DNA from: Herbaspirillum sp. 3R11
GTDB taxonomy: Bacteria > Pseudomonadota > Gammaproteobacteria > Burkholderiales > Burkholderiaceae_D
Assembly: GCF_004563925.1 (NCBI RefSeq)
Contig: NZ_SPNJ01000001.1
Coordinates: 682,001-746,000 of the forward strand
DNA: 64,000 nucleotides
Direction: 5' to 3'
In this document: positions 17,751 through 27,447 of the stretch, piece after piece
Layout: every line of letters begins with the position of its first letter
Numbering within the stretch: the first letter of the stretch is position 1
Made by a program: the position numbers and the translations under genes
Notes under the pieces: model-generated
Database searches by the model: none
What the model was told of the DNA's origin: nothing
Seen by the model: the letters and a program-made list of their open reading frames with translations, nothing else

Positions 17751-18074
17751 TCAGCGCTGCAGGAACTCCAGCTTGTTCTTGGCGTCTTTCCATTCCTCGG
17801 CTTCGGCCAGCGGCGCCTTGGTTTTGGTGATCGAAGGCCAGAAGCGCGCCAGTTGTTCATTGAGCTTGATGAATTCCTGCTGATCGGCCGGGACGTCTTC
17901 TTCCGCGTAGATCGCATTGACCGGGCATTCCGCCACGCACACGGCGCAATCGATGCACTCGTCGGGATCGATAGTGAGGAAATTCGGGCCTTCGCGGAAG
18001 CAATCAACCGGGCATACATCGACGCAGTCCGTATAACGGCAGCGGATGCAGGAGTCGGTCACAACGTGGGTCAT
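17751..18074 (-). CDS. fdxA: Seven-iron ferredoxin FdxA
   Basis: A 107-residue ferredoxin with the [3Fe-4S]/[4Fe-4S] arrangement: C-x7-C-x3-C near the N-terminus (CIRCRYTDCVDVCPVDC) and CIDCAVCVAECP for the second cluster, followed by the C-terminal extension (FIKLNEQLARFWPSITKTK) of Azotobacter FdI-like proteins. It is a low-potential cytoplasmic electron carrier. The 205-nt gap to the reductase gene contains short GC-rich repeats but no clear terminator, so co-transcription is possible. Confidence 0.95.
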   Translation of the reverse strand: MTHVVTDSCIRCRYTDCVDVCPVDCFREGPNFLTIDPDECIDCAVCVAECPVNAIYAEEDVPADQQEFIKLNEQLARFWPSITKTKAPLAEAEEWKDAKNKLEFLQR

Positions 18075-18394
18075 AACAGTCCTATCTGTAAAATTTCTTT
18101 AAAACCTGGGCAAACTCAGCCGGAATTAGTGGCAATATGGCGCGGTTCAATCGAGGCTCATGCAGCTATATCGCGATTGCCGCCGGCCCCCCCGATTGTT
18201 TCCTGGTTGTTCCCTGATTGCTGCGCAACTGCAGGCAGATTTGAAGCAAATCGGCCGCTCGCGCGACAATCCCTATACAACCGGCTGGAAAGCCTTGTAT
18301 TTTAAGGCAATTCAACTTTTCTCACAAATGAGGCTTATACAAATTACGTATAAGTAAATATGAAATATTCATTCGTCCAAGGACAAGATCAAAA
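18075..18394. other. Divergent promoter region with a dyad
   Basis: A 320-nt region between divergent fdxA and a binding-protein gene; no convincing gene. The half next to the binding-protein gene is AT-rich. CTTATAC (18334-18340) and GTATAAG (18348-18354) form a perfect 7-bp dyad with a 7-nt spacer, about 40 nt before that gene, a candidate operator for an unknown regulator. Confidence 0.5.
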
Positions 18395-19627
18395 GTGAAC
18401 GACGAACAAGCAAAGACGGGTTTCATGAAGCATGCACTGGCCGGGCTGACAGCGGCCCTGGGCCTGGCATTGGCGGTCGCCGCGCAGGCCGAGAATATCC
18501 GTATCGGCGAAATCAACAGCTATACCGGCGTGGCGCAGTCCAGCCAGTCCTACCGCAACGGCGCCGATCTGGCCGTGGCCGAGATCAATGCCGCCGGCGG
18601 CTTGCTGGGCCGCAACCTCGAGCTGATTTCACGCGACGACAGCGGTAGTCCCGATGAAGCAGTACGGCATGCCGAGGCGCTGATCAGGACCGATCGCGTT
18701 GATGTGCTGACAGGCTCGATGCTGTCGAACGTGGCGCTGGCAGTGGCCAGGACAGCTGCATCCGAGAAGAAGCTGTTTGTCGTCGGCGATGCCTTGTCGG
18801 ACGCCATCACGCTCGACAAGGGCAATCGCTACACCTTCCGCCTGCGGCCGTCGACCTATACACAGGCCGCCATGCTGGCGGAAGCGGCAGCCAAGGTGCC
18901 GGGACGGCGCTGGGCCATCGTCGCGCCCAATTACGAATACGGACAAAGTGCGGTCGCCAACTTCAAGCTATTGCTGAAGGAGCGCCGTCCGGACATCGAA
19001 TTCGTCGCCGAACAATGGCCGGCGCTGGGCAAGATGCGCGCCGACGTGGTCGTCAAGGCCTTGCGCCAGGCGCGTCCCGATGCGATCTTCAACGCCGCCT
19101 TCGGCAGCGATCTGCAGCAATTCGCGGAAGAAGGCGGCCGTCAGGGTCTGTTCGCCGCCAGTACGGTTTTCTCGATGTCGGCCGGCCCTGCGCTGGGCGA
19201 TGTGCTGGCGCAGTATGAAGGCACCAAAAACTGGGTGGTGCTGGGTTATCCGTCGGAGCAACTCGCCACGCCCGAGCATCAGCGCTTTCGCGAGGCCTAC
19301 CTGAAGCGCTTCAATGATAGGCCGCTGTTGCAGGCGGTATTCGGCTACAGCACCGTGATGTCGATCGCCGCCGGGATCAAGAAGGCCGGTTCGGTCGATT
19401 CTGAAAAACTGGTGACGGCCATGCGCGGTCTCGGTGTGGAGACGCCGGTCGGTCCGATCACCTTCCGCGCCCACGATCAGCAGTCCAGCATGGGCGCCTT
19501 CGTGGCGACGCTGGTGTGCAAGGACGGTCGTAGCAACATGACTGAATGGCATTACCTCGACGGCGCGCGCTACATGCCTGACGACAATTACATCAAGGGG
19601 CGCCGGCCGGCTTCGGCGATGCGCTGA
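18395..19627 (+). CDS. Orphan branched-chain amino-acid-type substrate-binding protein
   Basis: A 410-residue periplasmic type I binding protein (LivK-like, Peripla_BP_6). The signal peptide runs through LAGLTAALGLALAVAAQA and the mature protein begins AENIRIGEINSYTG. The ligand-lobe segment DDSGSPDEAVRHAEALI is typical. The start is taken as GTG 18395 because AAGGA lies 11 nt upstream; ATG 18425 is the alternative and gives an equally good signal peptide. There is no adjacent ABC permease or ATPase. The ligand is unknown. Confidence 0.85.
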   Translation: MNDEQAKTGFMKHALAGLTAALGLALAVAAQAENIRIGEINSYTGVAQSSQSYRNGADLAVAEINAAGGLLGRNLELISRDDSGSPDEAVRHAEALIRTDRVDVLTGSMLSNVALAVARTAASEKKLFVVGDALSDAITLDKGNRYTFRLRPSTYTQAAMLAEAAAKVPGRRWAIVAPNYEYGQSAVANFKLLLKERRPDIEFVAEQWPALGKMRADVVVKALRQARPDAIFNAAFGSDLQQFAEEGGRQGLFAASTVFSMSAGPALGDVLAQYEGTKNWVVLGYPSEQLATPEHQRFREAYLKRFNDRPLLQAVFGYSTVMSIAAGIKKAGSVDSEKLVTAMRGLGVETPVGPITFRAHDQQSSMGAFVATLVCKDGRSNMTEWHYLDGARYMPDDNYIKGRRPASAMR

Positions 19628-19783
19628 CGACATGCGGACGGCGCGCAAATCCTTGCGCGGCGTACGAGTGATTTGTCGCGTCGATTAACCCTCCACGCAA
19701 GCGGGGCACGATCTTCTCCATCCAAGGTAAGATAGTGCCCCTTGTCCTCTCCAGCACACGATCCTTTCGAATCGTCAGGCGCC

Positions 19784-20956
19784 ATGATCATTTCTTCCTT
19801 GCTCGACACCGACCTCTACAAATTCACCATGATGCAGGTGGTGCTGCACCACTTCCCGGGGGCGCAGGTTGAGTACCGTTTCAAATGCCGCAACGACAAT
19901 GTCGACCTGACGCCGTACATCGACGAAATCAAGGCAGAGATCGCGGCGCTGTGCCGCCTGCGGTTCCGCGAATCTGAGCTGGCCTACCTGCGCAGTTTCC
20001 GCTTCATCAAGAGCGATTTCGTCGACTTCCTCGACCTGTTCCATCTCAACGAAAAGTACATCAGCGTCACGCCGTCGCCGGCCGGCAACGGCGAGATCGA
20101 GATCCAGGTCAAGGGCCCATGGCTGCACACCATCCTGTTCGAGGTGCCGGTGCTGGCGATCGTCAACGAAGTATATTTCCGCGCCACCCAGCGCACACCT
20201 GATTACGAAACCGGGCGCGCGCGCCTGCGCGACAAGATTGCGCTGCTGACCGACAATCCGGCGCTTGACGGTTGCAAGATCGCTGACTACGGCACACGCC
20301 GCCGCTTCTCGCGCAGCTGGCACGCCGAAGTGATCCTGGCGATGAAGGACCACATGGGCAGCCATTTCGCCGGCACCTCCAACGTCCAGTTCGCGATGCA
20401 GCACGATCTCACGCCGCTGGGCACGATGGCGCATGAATACCTGCAAGCCTGCCAGGCCCTCGGTCCGCGCCTGCGCGATTCGCAGATTTACGGTTTTGAA
20501 ATGTGGGCGCGCGAATACCGCGGCGACCTCGGCATTGCCTTGTCGGACGTGTACGGCATGGACGCCTTCCTGCGCGATTTCGACATGTACTTCTGCAAGC
20601 TGTTCGACGGTGCGCGCCACGATTCCGGCGACCCGTTCGAGTGGGGCGAACGCCTGCTCAAGCATTACGACAACAATCGCGTCGACTCCAAGAGCAAGGT
20701 GCTGGTGTTCTCCGACGGCCTCGATTTCGACAAGGTGGTGTCGCTGTACCTGCGGTTCAAGGATCGCGCCAAAGTGGCGTTCGGCGTCGGCACCAACCTG
20801 ACCAACGACCTCGGCTATACACCCTTGCAGGTGGTCATGAAGATGGTGCGCTGCAATGGCCAGCCGGTGGCGAAACTGTCCGATACGCCAGCCAAGAACA
20901 TGTGCGACGACGAAGCCTACGTGAAGTATCTGCGGCAGGTGTTCGAGATCAAGTAA
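19784..20956 (+). CDS. pncB: Nicotinate phosphoribosyltransferase
   Basis: A 390-residue enzyme of the Preiss-Handler NAD salvage pathway, converting nicotinate and PRPP to nicotinate mononucleotide with ATP. Landmarks: [20 protein letters not shown] at the N-terminus, [17 protein letters not shown] in the centre, [16 protein letters not shown], and [22 protein letters not shown] in the phosphate-binding region. Length is normal. The start at 19784 is just before the conserved N-terminus. A lone gene between the binding protein and the antiporter. Confidence 0.95.
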   Translation: MIISSLLDTDLYKFTMMQVVLHHFPGAQVEYRFKCRNDNVDLTPYIDEIKAEIAALCRLRFRESELAYLRSFRFIKSDFVDFLDLFHLNEKYISVTPSPAGNGEIEIQVKGPWLHTILFEVPVLAIVNEVYFRATQRTPDYETGRARLRDKIALLTDNPALDGCKIADYGTRRRFSRSWHAEVILAMKDHMGSHFAGTSNVQFAMQHDLTPLGTMAHEYLQACQALGPRLRDSQIYGFEMWAREYRGDLGIALSDVYGMDAFLRDFDMYFCKLFDGARHDSGDPFEWGERLLKHYDNNRVDSKSKVLVFSDGLDFDKVVSLYLRFKDRAKVAFGVGTNLTNDLGYTPLQVVMKMVRCNGQPVAKLSDTPAKNMCDDEAYVKYLRQVFEIK

Positions 20957-21123
20957 GCCCTCGCGGCATTGCCCCGGCGAGAGAGTTTTCGCCGGTTCAG
21001 ATCCTGCCCCAAAGCCTGCTTGAAATGTTTTAATGCATTCGGATTCCGGCCGCCATGGCCGGTCTTGCTGGTATAGTGTGGCCTCGTTTATTGCGATTTT
21101 TTTTCGCTTCACAAGGTCCCACA

Positions 21124-22545
21124 TTGCGCACAAAACTCCTCACGACATCGGCCTGTCTCGGCCTTGCTTTGATGCTTCCTCAACTGGCGCATGCAGCTGA
21201 TCTTGACGGCGGCGCATTGTCTGCGTTGTGGGGTATTCCATTCATGGGTTTGTTGCTCTCGATTGCGCTCGGGCCGTTGCTGTTCGAGCACTTCTGGCAC
21301 CACCATTTCGGCAAGATCGCGCTGGCATGGGGCGCGGCGTTCCTGCTGCCGTTTGCGGCGACCTTCGGTGTCCATACGGCTGCGGCCGGCACCGTGCATG
21401 CGCTGCTGGCCGAATACATTCCCTTCATCGCCTTGCTGACCGCCTTGTTCGTGGTGGCCGGCGGCATCTGCGTACGCGGCAACCTGCACGGAACGCCCGC
21501 GCTCAATACCGGCCTGCTGGCGCTGGGCACCGTGCTGGCCAGCATCATGGGCACCACCGGTGCATCAATGCTGCTGATCCGTCCGCTGATCCGCGCCAAC
21601 GACAACCGCAAGCACGCGGTGCATATCGTGGTGTTCTTCATTTTCCTGGTTGCCAATGCGGGCGGCTCGCTGACGCCGCTGGGCGATCCGCCGCTGTTCC
21701 TCGGTTTCCTCAAGGGCGTGGATTTTTTCTGGACCATGCAGAACATCTTTCCCGAGACCCTGTTCGTCTGCGTCTCGTTGCTGGTGATTTTCTATCTGCT
21801 GGATAGTCACTACTACAAGAACAAGGAAGAAGCCTTGCCGCCGGCGCGCGATCCGACGCCCGACTCGGGCATCAGCTTCGAAGGGAAATTCAATTTCGTG
21901 CTGCTGCTGGCGGTGATCGCGCTGGTGCTCATGAGCGGTTTCTGGAAGTCGGGCGTGGCGTTCGATGTCATGGGCACGCCGGTCGAACTGCAGAACCTGC
22001 TGCGCGACCTCGCGCTGGTCGCGATCATCGTGATCTCGCTGTGGAGCACGCCGAAATCCGCACGTGCCGGCAACGATTTTTCGTGGGGGCCGATCCTCGA
22101 AGTGGCCAAGCTGTTTGCGGGTATCTTCATCACCATCATTCCCGTGATCGCCATGCTGCGGGCAGGCGAAGCGGGTGCGTTCGGCGCCGTCGTGCGTGCC
22201 GTCACCGGCCCGGACGGCCAGCCTGTCGACGCGATGTATTTCTGGATCACCGGGCTGCTGTCATCATTCCTCGATAACGCGCCGACTTATCTGGTGTTCT
22301 TCAACACCGCGTCTGGTGACGCGCATACGCTGATGACCAAGTTGAGTTCGACGCTGGCGGCGATTTCCGCCGGCGCGGTGTTCATGGGCGCCAACAGCTA
22401 CATCGGCAATGCGCCCAACATGATGGTCAAGGCCATCGCCGAAGAGCGCGGTATCAAGATGCCGTCCTTCTTCGGCTATATGGCCTGGTCGTTGGTCATC
22501 CTGATGCCGCTGTTCGTCATCATGACCTTCCTGTTTTTTGTTTAA
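21124..22545 (+). CDS. NhaD-like sodium:proton antiporter (CitMHS-type)
   Basis: An inner-membrane transporter of the ion transporter superfamily related to NhaD antiporters, about 473 residues, with a signal-peptide-like start and 11-13 hydrophobic segments. SLTPLGDPPLFLGFLKGVDF and SSFLDNAPTYLVFFN are the paired motifs of this family. The start is placed at TTG 21124 (RTKLLTTSACLGLALMLPQ..., with AAGG upstream) because a TATAGT -10-like element at 21072 lies inside the longer ATG-21055 reading; that ATG remains an alternative. 17 nt separate it from the dehydrogenase gene. Confidence 0.85.
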   Translation: MRTKLLTTSACLGLALMLPQLAHAADLDGGALSALWGIPFMGLLLSIALGPLLFEHFWHHHFGKIALAWGAAFLLPFAATFGVHTAAAGTVHALLAEYIPFIALLTALFVVAGGICVRGNLHGTPALNTGLLALGTVLASIMGTTGASMLLIRPLIRANDNRKHAVHIVVFFIFLVANAGGSLTPLGDPPLFLGFLKGVDFFWTMQNIFPETLFVCVSLLVIFYLLDSHYYKNKEEALPPARDPTPDSGISFEGKFNFVLLLAVIALVLMSGFWKSGVAFDVMGTPVELQNLLRDLALVAIIVISLWSTPKSARAGNDFSWGPILEVAKLFAGIFITIIPVIAMLRAGEAGAFGAVVRAVTGPDGQPVDAMYFWITGLLSSFLDNAPTYLVFFNTASGDAHTLMTKLSSTLAAISAGAVFMGANSYIGNAPNMMVKAIAEERGIKMPSFFGYMAWSLVILMPLFVIMTFLFFV

Positions 22546-22562
22546 CGATAAAAGAGACAAGC

Positions 22563-23546
22563 ATGAAACCAAAGATCTTCGTTGCACGTGCCGTTTTTCC
22601 TGAAGTGCTGGAACGCCTGGCGCAGCATTTTGACGTCGAGTCCAATCAGGAGGATCGCATCTTCGCGGCCGACGAACTGATTGCCAAGCTGCAGGGCAAG
22701 GTCGGGCTATTCTCGACGCCGAGCGAGCCGGTCAGCGCCGCCTTGTTTGCCGCCAACCCGCAGCTGAAGGCGGTCTGCAACATGGCGGTCGGCTACAACA
22801 ACATCGACATCGCCGCAGCCACCAGCGCAGGTGTGCAAGCCACCAACACACCCGACGTGCTCAACGAAACCACCGCCGACTTCGGCTGGGCGCTGCTGAT
22901 GGCGACTGCACGCCGCGTGACCGAATCGGAGCACTGGCTGCGCGCCGGTCACTGGAAGAAGTGGAGCTACGACAGTTTTACCGGCCCTGACGTGCATGGC
23001 GCGACGCTGGGCATCATCGGCATGGGCCGCATCGGCCAGGCCATTGCGCGACGTTCGCTGGGTTTCGACATGAACGTGCTCTATCACAATCGTTCGCCAC
23101 TCTCGCCGGAGCTGGAAGCGCGTGCCAACAACGCCAAATACGTCGGCAAGGAAGAACTGTTGCGCACTGCCGACCACGTCATCCTGGTGTTGCCGTATTC
23201 GAAAGAATCGCATCACACGATCAAGGCGGCCGACCTGGCGCTGATGAAGCCGCAGGCCACGCTGATCAACCTGGCGCGCGGCGGGATTGTCGACGATGCG
23301 GCGCTGATCGCCGCCTTGCGCGACAAGAAGATCGCCGCCGCCGGCCTCGACGTGTTCGAGAACGAGCCTGCCTTCAATCCGGATTTCCTCGGTTTGTCGA
23401 ACGTCGTGCTGACGCCGCACATCGCCAGCGCCTCGACACCGACCCGCCTGGCAATGGCCAATTGCGCCGCCGACAACCTGATCGCTGCACTGTCGGGACA
23501 GACGCCGCCGAACTTGCTGAATCGTGACGTCCAGCCGAAGTCATAA
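22563..23546 (+). CDS. D-2-hydroxyacid dehydrogenase (glyoxylate/hydroxypyruvate reductase-like)
   Basis: A 327-residue NAD(P)-dependent enzyme of the D-isomer 2-hydroxyacid dehydrogenase family, closest by eye to GhrB/glycerate dehydrogenases. Rossmann loop GIIGMGRIGQAIARR, catalytic arginine in NLARGGIVDD, glutamate in LDVFENEPAF and histidine in LTPHIASAS. It would reduce glyoxylate or hydroxypyruvate in the cytoplasm. It follows the antiporter by 17 nt, AAGAGACAAGC serving as the ribosome site, and ends at a strong terminator. Confidence 0.93.
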   Translation: MKPKIFVARAVFPEVLERLAQHFDVESNQEDRIFAADELIAKLQGKVGLFSTPSEPVSAALFAANPQLKAVCNMAVGYNNIDIAAATSAGVQATNTPDVLNETTADFGWALLMATARRVTESEHWLRAGHWKKWSYDSFTGPDVHGATLGIIGMGRIGQAIARRSLGFDMNVLYHNRSPLSPELEARANNAKYVGKEELLRTADHVILVLPYSKESHHTIKAADLALMKPQATLINLARGGIVDDAALIAALRDKKIAAAGLDVFENEPAFNPDFLGLSNVVLTPHIASASTPTRLAMANCAADNLIAALSGQTPPNLLNRDVQPKS

Positions 23547-23570
23547 TCATCTGACATTGTCATGAAGGCA

Positions 23571-23601
23571 ATAAAAAACCCGCCGAGGCGGGTTTTTTAT
23601 T
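23571..23601. terminator. Bidirectional Rho-independent terminator
   Basis: AACCCGCC-GA-GGCGGGTT stem flanked by AAAAAA and TTTTTT, between the convergent dehydrogenase (+) and acyl-CoA-binding protein (-) genes. Confidence 0.92.
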
Positions 23602-23628
23602 TTCCGGACGCTGCTTTCAAGGAGGGGA

Positions 23629-23883
23629 TCAGCCCTTCAGATCGGCGATCAGGTCAATGTACTGCTGCTGCGCTTCCTCTTGCGGCAAGCCTTTGAGGGC
23701 CTCCCAGGCGTCCCATTTGGCGCGACCGACAAAGTCGGTCATGCCGGGACGGTCGCCTTGCACATCGCCGTTGCTGCCTTGCTTGTACAGGCCGTACATC
23801 TTCAGCAGGGTCATGTTGTCGGGGCGTTCCGAGAGGTTCTTGGACTCGGCGACGGTCTGTTCAAATTGTTCCTGCAAACTCAT
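23629..23883 (-). CDS. Acyl-CoA-binding protein
   Basis: An 84-residue four-helix acyl-CoA-binding protein, which holds long-chain acyl-CoA esters in the cytoplasm. The family core is MTLLKMYGLYKQGSNGDV and AKWDAWEALKGLPQEEAQQQYI with the conserved Tyr, Lys and Trp residues. Normal length. CAGGAG precedes the start. Followed upstream by the FKBP gene on the same strand. Confidence 0.95.
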   Translation of the reverse strand: MSLQEQFEQTVAESKNLSERPDNMTLLKMYGLYKQGSNGDVQGDRPGMTDFVGRAKWDAWEALKGLPQEEAQQQYIDLIADLKG

Positions 23884-23921
23884 GTTTTCTCCTGAATGGC
23901 CTGGTGACGGCTTTAAAGCGC

Positions 23922-24278
23922 TTAGACCGCGAGCAGTTCGACTTCGAAAATCAGCGTCGCGTTCGGTGGAATCACGCCGCCGGCGCCGCGTGCGCCATAG
24001 CCCAGCGCAGCAGGGATGATCAGCTTGCGGACGCCGCCGACCTTCATGCCCTGGACGCCTTCGTCCCAGCCCTTGATCACATGGCCTGCACCCAAAGGGA
24101 ACGCAAATGGATCGTTGCGGTCTTTACTCGAGTCGAATTTGCTGCCGGCGGTGCCATCGGGGTTTTGCAACCAGCCGGTGTAATGCACGCTGACATGGTT
24201 TCCTGCCTTGGCTTCGTCGCCGGCGCCAACCTGGATTTCTTCGTATTGCAGTCCAGAGGAGGTAGCGATAGTAGACAT
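23922..24278 (-). CDS. FKBP-type peptidyl-prolyl isomerase
   Basis: A 118-residue single-domain FKBP with no signal peptide, so cytoplasmic. Core motifs: VSVHYTGWLQNPDGTAGSKFDSS, FPLGAGHVIKGWDEGVQGMKVGG and KLIIPAALGYGARGAGGVIPPNATLIFEVELL, which include the active-site Tyr, Phe, Asp, Val-Ile and Trp. It catalyses prolyl cis-trans isomerisation. AAAGGAAC lies before the start. 38 nt upstream of the acyl-CoA-binding gene on the same strand, so the two may be co-transcribed. Confidence 0.95.
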   Translation of the reverse strand: MSTIATSSGLQYEEIQVGAGDEAKAGNHVSVHYTGWLQNPDGTAGSKFDSSKDRNDPFAFPLGAGHVIKGWDEGVQGMKVGGVRKLIIPAALGYGARGAGGVIPPNATLIFEVELLAV

Positions 24279-24565
24279 TTTGTTCCTTTCAAAGAGTTTG
24301 TTTGTGCCGTGTTTTTAGCCGCGCGTCCGGAAGAAAAGGGCCCCGTAAGGCCCGTCCTCCCTGCGTTCTGCGCAGGTACATGCTGCGTTGCTGAACGGGG
24401 TTGGTGGCAGTGTAAACCAAAACACCGCAAAACACCGGGATCAACGCCACTCGTGTCAGCCAAATCGGCATCACAAGCGTTAGGTACCGTGGGGCGTGCT
24501 TTTTTTACGGATTTGTTACGGATTTCATGCACGGTAAGATCGCAATTTTTAAAGTAAAGTTCTTC

Positions 24566-25552
24566 ATGCTGCATAGTTTTGCCCGGTTTTCCCGGCTCTC
24601 TCTTCTGGCGCTGTGCGCGCTGTCCGCTGTCATCACTGCGCCGGCATCTGCGAACGTGGTGGTGGTCCTCAATTCCGGCGACGCCACGGTGACGTTGCTG
24701 GATCAGTCGACTTACAAGGAAATCAACACTTTCTCGGTCGGCAAGGAGCCGCATCACTTGATGGCGACGCCCGACAACAAGTCGCTCGTCGTCGCCAGCG
24801 CCACCGGCAACCAGCTGATTTTCCTCGACCCCAAGACCGGCGAAGTGCAACGTCAGTTGCGCGGCATCATCGATCCATACCAGATCGGTTTTTCCCCGGA
24901 CCAGAAATGGTTCATCTCCAATGGCTTGCGCCTGGACCGTGTCGACGTGTATCGCTACGACGGCCATAACCTCGACCTGGCCAAGCGCGTGCGCCTGGCC
25001 AAGACGCCCAGCCATATCGCCTTCGACGCCGCCAGCACCACGGCTTTCATTACTCAGCAGGGCAGCAACGAGATCAGCGCCATCGACCTTGCCACCCAGC
25101 AGGTCAAATGGACCATGCCGGTCGGCAAGTTGCCTGCCGGTATTTTCATGACGCCGGACAACAAGTACCTGCTGGTCGGCATCATGGGCAAGGATTACGT
25201 CCAGGTGATCGACTGGCGGACACAAAAGACCGTCAAGACCATCCGCACCGGCGAAGGCGCGCATAATTTCCGCGCCCACGGCGACAAGCGCTATGTCTAT
25301 GTCTCGAATCGCGTCTCCAATACCATCAACATCATCGACCTGCAAACGCTGGAAAGCGTCGGCGTCATTTCCGTGCCCGGCGGCCCGGATTGCATGGAGG
25401 TGACTGACGACGGCAAGACCATGTGGGTTACGTTGCGCTGGGTCAAGAAGGTCGCCGTGATCGACCTGGCCAGCAAGAAGATCACGAAAATCATCCCGGT
25501 CGGCCGTTCGCCGCACGGCATCTACTTCATCAATCGGGCTGCCGACCTTTGA
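24566..25552 (+). CDS. Secreted YncE-like beta-propeller protein
   Basis: A ~328-residue periplasmic protein with a signal peptide (FARFSRLSLLALCALSAVI...ASA) and repeated YVTN-type blades (VVVLNSGDATVTLLDQ, KEPHHLMATPDNKSLVVAS, VSVPGGPDCMEVTDDGKTMWVT). Such propellers mostly serve as binding scaffolds. The start is taken at ATG 24566; an upstream ATG at 24527 is possible. It heads a tightly coupled set: its TGA overlaps the ATG of the deacetylase gene, followed by the sterol desaturase and EI24 genes. Confidence 0.8.
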   Translation: MLHSFARFSRLSLLALCALSAVITAPASANVVVVLNSGDATVTLLDQSTYKEINTFSVGKEPHHLMATPDNKSLVVASATGNQLIFLDPKTGEVQRQLRGIIDPYQIGFSPDQKWFISNGLRLDRVDVYRYDGHNLDLAKRVRLAKTPSHIAFDAASTTAFITQQGSNEISAIDLATQQVKWTMPVGKLPAGIFMTPDNKYLLVGIMGKDYVQVIDWRTQKTVKTIRTGEGAHNFRAHGDKRYVYVSNRVSNTINIIDLQTLESVGVISVPGGPDCMEVTDDGKTMWVTLRWVKKVAVIDLASKKITKIIPVGRSPHGIYFINRAADL

Positions 25553-26397
25553 TGCAGAGGGCGCCGCAAGCTGGTTCGCTTCGCCTTGGCAGGTTCGCTG
25601 CCATGGGCGCTGCGGTGGCCGCGGTGGCCTCGATCTGGCCGGCGCAGGCGGCGACCGACAATACCGCCTCCTGCAAGGGCACGATCTACCTCAGTTTCGA
25701 CACTGGCAGCCAGTCGCAGGCCGAGTTCATCGCCCAAACGCTCAACAAGCATCACATCAAGGCAACGTTTTTCCTTGCCAACGAAAAAACCGTCAACGGC
25801 GATTACACGCTAGATCCGGCTTGGGCGCCGTACTGGAAAGCGCGTGTCGCCGAAGGCCATGCTTTCGGCACGCACACCTTCGACCATGTCTACGTCCAGC
25901 GCGATCTGCCCGACGGCCGCATCGAAGTCAAACCGCAATTCGGCGCGCACGCAGGCAAGAAGCAGGTTTGGAGCGCCGCCCAATATTGCGGCGAGCTGCA
26001 GCGCGTGGCGGATCGTTTCAAGGAACTGACCGGCGCCACGCTCGATCATCTGTGGCGCGCGCCCGGCGGCAAGCTGACGCCGCAGCTGCTGGCGGCAGGG
26101 CGCGCTTGCGGTTATTCTCATGTGGCGTGGGCCGAAGCAGGTTTCTCCGGCGACGAATTGCCCAGCGAAAAATGGCCCAATGCCATGTTGCTGCAACAAG
26201 CTTTGCGCAAACTGAAAGATGGCGACATCGTCATGGCCCATCTTGGCATCTGGTCGCGCAAGGATCCATGGGCGCCGGCCGTGCTGGAGCCGTTGATTTC
26301 CGGGCTGGAGCAGAAGGGCTTCTGCTTCGCCACCTTGCGCGAGCATCCGGCTTACCGGGCCGCGCTCGACAAGCAGCAGACCGCCGTTATCAAATAA
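25552..26397 (+). CDS. Secreted polysaccharide deacetylase-family protein
   Basis: A 281-residue exported NodB-fold protein: signal peptide ending PAQA, then the three family motifs IYLSFDTGSQSQ, GTHTFDHVYVQ and HLWRAPGGKLTPQLL, and a late HL motif (DIVMAHLGIW). The usual TFDDG has become SFDTG, so the second Asp, normally a metal ligand, is Thr; the two histidines of HTFDH are kept. The substrate is unknown, probably an N-acetylated envelope glycan. ATG overlaps the upstream stop (TGATG), indicating coupled translation. Confidence 0.87.
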   Translation: MQRAPQAGSLRLGRFAAMGAAVAAVASIWPAQAATDNTASCKGTIYLSFDTGSQSQAEFIAQTLNKHHIKATFFLANEKTVNGDYTLDPAWAPYWKARVAEGHAFGTHTFDHVYVQRDLPDGRIEVKPQFGAHAGKKQVWSAAQYCGELQRVADRFKELTGATLDHLWRAPGGKLTPQLLAAGRACGYSHVAWAEAGFSGDELPSEKWPNAMLLQQALRKLKDGDIVMAHLGIWSRKDPWAPAVLEPLISGLEQKGFCFATLREHPAYRAALDKQQTAVIK

Positions 26398-26451
26398 GCA
26401 CGCACCAATGCGGCGTCTTCAGCAATTACAGCATTTACCCAGGCAATCCTC

Positions 26452-27447
26452 ATGATGCACATGATCCAGGTATTTTCCGATTTGTTCGCCACCGTCCAGG
26501 GATGGTTGTTTGAAACCGTCGTCCAGCCGATGGTGTTCAACCTCGGCCTGGGCGAATTCGTCGAAGAGGCGTTTACCGGCACGGAGTGGTTCCTGGTCGG
26601 CGTGTGCGAGCTGGCGGTGCTGTTCATCATCCTGCGTCCGCTGGAAGCTTGGATCCCGGTGCATGCGTTCACCGACCGCCGCGCGCGCTGGAACGATTTC
26701 ATCTATACCGCCTTGCATCGTCTCGGCGCGTTCTCGATCCTGGTGTTTTTCCTGCTCGATCCGGCCATGTCGTACCTCAGCGAATTCCTGCACTGGGAAG
26801 GCTGGGGTACCTTCAATCTCGACGACGTCTGGCCGGGCGTCACCGATCAGGCGCTGGTGAGTTTCCTGCTTTACCTGATCGTGCTGGATTTCTGCGACTA
26901 CTGGTATCACCGCGCACAACATGGCGTGCGCTGGCTGTGGGCCTTGCACAGCCTGCATCACAGCCAGGAAAACATGAACCTGTGGAGCGACGACCGCAAC
27001 CACCTGCTCGACGACCTGGTGCGCGACGTCCTGATGGGCATCGTGGCGCTGGCCATCGGCGTGCAGCCGGGTCAATACATCCTGCTGGTGTCGGCGTCGC
27101 GCATGTTGCAAAGTCTGCAGCATGCCAATGTGCGCATCCATTTCGGCCGCATTGGTGAATGGCTGCTGGTGTCGCCGCGCTTCCATCGCCTGCATCACGC
27201 GATCGGCATCGGCCATGAGAGCCGCGGCAAGAATTCGCTGGGCGGTCATAACTTCGCGGTGCTGTTCCCGATCTGGGATGTGCTGTTCCGCACCCGCCAC
27301 GTCGGCTCCGGCTTCGCCATGACCGGCGTGCGCGACCAGCTGCCGCCACCGGCCGGCAAGGGGCGCAACTACGGTCGCGGCTTCTGGGCGCAGCAATGGC
27401 TGGGCTTGAAGCGCATCGTCGAGTTTTCTCGCAAGGCGGCGCGCTGA
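26452..27447 (+). CDS. Sterol desaturase/fatty-acid hydroxylase-family membrane protein
   Basis: A 331-residue integral membrane di-iron oxygenase of the sterol desaturase family. Histidine boxes are YHRAQHG, LHSLHHSQ and HRLHHAIG, between hydrophobic segments. Bacterial members oxidise lipids such as ornithine lipids, carotenoids or alkylglycerols; the substrate here is not known. Three ATGs lie near the start (26452, 26455, 26461). Its stop overlaps the ATG of the EI24 gene, so it belongs to the same operon as the deacetylase. Confidence 0.9.
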   Translation: MMHMIQVFSDLFATVQGWLFETVVQPMVFNLGLGEFVEEAFTGTEWFLVGVCELAVLFIILRPLEAWIPVHAFTDRRARWNDFIYTALHRLGAFSILVFFLLDPAMSYLSEFLHWEGWGTFNLDDVWPGVTDQALVSFLLYLIVLDFCDYWYHRAQHGVRWLWALHSLHHSQENMNLWSDDRNHLLDDLVRDVLMGIVALAIGVQPGQYILLVSASRMLQSLQHANVRIHFGRIGEWLLVSPRFHRLHHAIGIGHESRGKNSLGGHNFAVLFPIWDVLFRTRHVGSGFAMTGVRDQLPPPAGKGRNYGRGFWAQQWLGLKRIVEFSRKAAR

